NCBI GenBank assembly: GCA_947461915.1
Contig: CANHNG010000095.1
Coordinates: 1 to 6,940 of the forward strand
Source of the DNA: Flavobacteriaceae bacterium
Lineage (GTDB): Bacteria > Bacteroidota > Bacteroidia > Flavobacteriales > Flavobacteriaceae
DNA length: 6,940 bases
Reading direction: 5' to 3'
Shown here: piece after piece, positions 5,751 through 6,940 of the stretch
How the letters are laid out: the number at the start of each line of letters is the position of its first letter
Position numbering within the stretch: the stretch's first letter is position 1
Translations under genes and position numbers: made by a program
The notes under the pieces: generated by a model
Databases searched by the model: none
What the model saw: the letters and a program-made list of their open reading frames with translations, nothing else
What the model was told of the DNA's origin: nothing

Positions 5751-6548
5751 ATGAAGAAAATAAAACAGATTTTAGCATCAATTTTTGTTTTGGCATTTAT
5801 AACAGGATGTGATAAAGACAAAAATGAGCCAAAGGAAACTTTGGACAAGTCAACAATTAGTGCAAAATGGAATGTCAGCAATTCAAGTGATTATGATTCA
5901 TTTGAATTCAATGAAAGTGGTAACTATATTGTTGTGAAAAATACAACAACTAAATCAACAGCTAAATCAACAAATGACCAAATCATCCTTTTTGGAACAT
6001 ATAAGATTATTGACAACAAAACAATTATTCTTTCAGATTTTGGAACGATTATTGTAACCAAAATTGATGAAAATTTAACAAGTTTCTCAATTAAACTAAC
6101 AAGTGATCCCAACAATGAAATCATTATTAATGCTTCAAAACAAGAAGAAATAAAAAGTTCTACAAGGACTGACTTGCTATGTAGAACATGGGAAATGGTT
6201 ACTTTTAATGGAGAACCCGTAGCTGGGACTGACAGGGAAGGAACAGTTTTATTTTCAAAAGCAGGAACTTATTTCGTTTCCAAAGCTAACGATGGAAGTG
6301 GAGGTATAGCGCAATGGAAGTGGAATGATGACGCAGAAACACAATTACTTTATTCTTGGGAAGTAGTTCCAGTATTTAATAATGACCGTTATGTGGACAT
6401 TCCTGAATTATCTTCAACTAAGCTAATAATTATTGAATATAAACAGACATATATTTTACAGCCTGTTTCTACTTCAAAATCAGTCATGAAAAATTCATTG
6501 AAAAATTCATCAAATAGGCAAATGAAATCTGGATTCTTTAACAAATAA
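5751..6548 (+). CDS. Putative lipoprotein with two lipocalin-like domains
   Basis: The 265-residue product begins with a lipoprotein signal peptide: MKKIKQ, a hydrophobic stretch, then a lipobox ending ITGC with acylated C20. The following DKDKNEP is acidic, as in Bacteroidota lipoprotein export signals, so outer-membrane surface display is possible (inference). The mature part appears to contain two related beta-rich units. Unit one (about 36-117) starts ISAKWNVSN and includes FEFNESGNYIVVKN. Unit two (about 141-238) starts LLCRTWEMVTFNGE and includes VLFSKAGTYFVSKAN. The Trp opening followed by an F-x(4)-G-x-Y strand is typical of the small lipocalin-like lipoproteins of Bacteroidota. Between and after them are Ser/Thr/Asn/Lys-rich linkers. 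Ligand and function are unknown. It stands alone, with its own promoter region upstream and a hairpin 170 nt downstream. Low GC and simple-sequence duplications set it apart from the upstream genes. Confidence 0.85.
   Translation: MKKIKQILASIFVLAFITGCDKDKNEPKETLDKSTISAKWNVSNSSDYDSFEFNESGNYIVVKNTTTKSTAKSTNDQIILFGTYKIIDNKTIILSDFGTIIVTKIDENLTSFSIKLTSDPNNEIIINASKQEEIKSSTRTDLLCRTWEMVTFNGEPVAGTDREGTVLFSKAGTYFVSKANDGSGGIAQWKWNDDAETQLLYSWEVVPVFNNDRYVDIPELSSTKLIIIEYKQTYILQPVSTSKSVMKNSLKNSSNRQMKSGFFNK
5950..5972 (+). repeat. In-frame 12-nt tandem duplication in the lipoprotein gene
   Basis: CTAAATCAACA occurs at 5950-5960 and again at 5962-5972, a 12-nt period. It encodes the KSTAKST stretch in the loop of the first lipocalin-like unit. 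The period is a multiple of three, so gain or loss of a copy keeps the frame. Confidence 0.8.
6487..6510 (+). repeat. Perfect 12-nt tandem duplication near the lipoprotein C-terminus
   Basis: TGAAAAATTCAT is repeated exactly and without a gap at 6487-6498 and 6499-6510. It encodes the MKNSLKNS part of the basic, Ser/Asn-rich tail. This is the second 12-nt in-frame duplication in the same gene. Confidence 0.85.
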
Positions 6549-6724
6549 TAACGCATAACATATTGTTTTAGAAATAATGGGGTTAAGTGGGTAATTCAAC
6601 CATTCTACAATAGTTAAACATTATTATCGGCGAACAGTTTTGTTACTCCAATTCGTTAGTCTTGCTAAACTCAATCTTTAAAACAATTATTTAAATCCGT
6701 CCTGTTATTGACTACTATCCCTTT

Positions 6725-6753
6725 AAAAGCACTTCAATGCACTCGGCTTTTTT
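6725..6753 (+). terminator. Probable rho-independent-like terminator
   Basis: AAAAGC (6725-6730) pairs with GCTTTT (6746-6751) around a 15-nt loop, and the T run continues to 6753. It lies about 175 nt after the lipoprotein stop, which is rather far. The stem has only two G-C pairs, so termination strength is uncertain. Confidence 0.45.
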
Positions 6754-6802
6754 AAGCGTTTAGTCAACCTAATTTGTTTGCAAAACCACCCTAAAAAGCA
6801 AA

Positions 6803-6862
6803 AAATAAATTCCAAAAACAAGGCTTTATTTCCTAAAATGACTCTAAATAAGGGATTTATTT
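6803..6862 (+). repeat. Nested AT-rich inverted repeats with alternative pairings
   Basis: AAATAAATTCC (6803-6813) can pair over 11 positions with GGGATTTATTT (6852-6862), with one G-U pair. Two shorter stems compete with it: CTTTATTT (6824-6831) with AAATAAGG (6846-6853), and AAATAA (6846-6851) with TTATTT (6857-6862). The last is followed by a T-rich stretch. It could be a terminator or leader structure, or only low-complexity sequence. Confidence 0.35.
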
Positions 6863-6931
6863 TTTATTTTAAACAAGCTTCACTATCTTTCGACTTCGAA
6901 AAAAATAATTGAACCCTTACACATTGAAAAA

Positions 6932-6940
6932 ATGTCAGAA
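6932..6940 (+). CDS. Possible start of a further gene cut by the window edge
   Basis: ATG TCA GAA (Met-Ser-Glu) sits at the right edge after an A-rich stretch typical of Bacteroidota starts. A near-consensus -7 box, TATCTTTC (6884-6891, seven of eight), would give a leader of about 40 nt. Three codons cannot prove a gene, and no product can be suggested. Confidence 0.25.

Larger units (their letters stand above)
6549..6940. other. Non-coding right-hand region
   Basis: No substantial open frame is visible in these 392 nt, apart from three codons at the edge. They hold a terminator-like hairpin at 6725-6751, AT-rich alternative hairpins at 6803-6862, a small TTTCGA-CT-TCGAAA palindrome at 6888-6901, and a possible gene start at 6932. 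The part 6549-6720 has no feature I can name. Confidence 0.65.

Noticed and set aside
5924..6124. A 66-codon minus-strand frame
   Set aside because: It is antisense to the lipoprotein gene, whose lipobox and domain pattern support the plus strand.
6549..6720. A recombination (attC-like) site after the lipoprotein gene, suggested by CGCATAAC and GGTTAAGTGGG strings
   Set aside because: I could not find paired core sites or an extended imperfect stem. The strings do not match the RYYYAAC and GTTRRRY cores at both ends.
1..6940. CRISPR array, tRNA/rRNA, riboswitch, prophage or defence system
   Set aside because: No regularly spaced repeats, cloverleaf, conserved aptamer or related protein motifs were seen on either strand.

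Overview
The window looks like chromosomal DNA of a Bacteroidota species, most likely a flavobacterium (inference). It is AT-rich and has few Shine-Dalgarno sites. It carries Bacteroidota-type -7 boxes (TAnnTTTG), and the proteins resemble flavobacterial families. No replicon, phage, CRISPR, tRNA or rRNA signature is visible. The content is mainly housekeeping and metabolic genes, with one decayed insertion sequence between two divergently transcribed genes.

Layout. Bases 1-1370 (minus strand) hold the first 456 codons of a GH13 alpha-amylase-family enzyme that runs off the left edge. Bases 1371-1891 form a divergent intergenic region. Inside it, at 1413-1756 on the minus strand, is a broken IS200/IS605-type TnpA transposase. 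Its N-terminal and C-terminal parts are recognisable, but the middle is deleted, the frame is shifted, there is a stop, and the expected catalytic tyrosine is a histidine. A tandem 16-17 nt repeat lies between this relic and the next gene. Bases 1892-3073 (plus) encode a class III PLP aminotransferase that starts with TTG. Bases 3238-4632 (plus) encode a cytoplasmic protein made almost entirely of TPR repeats. Only 20 nt later, 4653-5402 (plus) encode shikimate dehydrogenase (AroE), so those two are probably co-transcribed. After a 348-nt gap, 5751-6548 (plus) encode a lipoprotein with two lipocalin-like domains. The last 392 nt appear non-coding, with a terminator-like hairpin, AT-rich alternative hairpins and a possible gene start at the right edge.

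How the genes relate. The amylase acts on alpha-glucans and AroE acts in the shikimate pathway. The aminotransferase substrate cannot be read from the sequence. The TPR protein is probably a scaffold of unknown partner. Nothing ties these into one pathway, and I see no convincing new multi-gene system. The most informative unlabelled signal is the transposase relic, which ends a few dozen bases from the amylase start. Smaller items are the TTG start, the repeat families and the in-frame 12-bp duplications in the lipoprotein gene.
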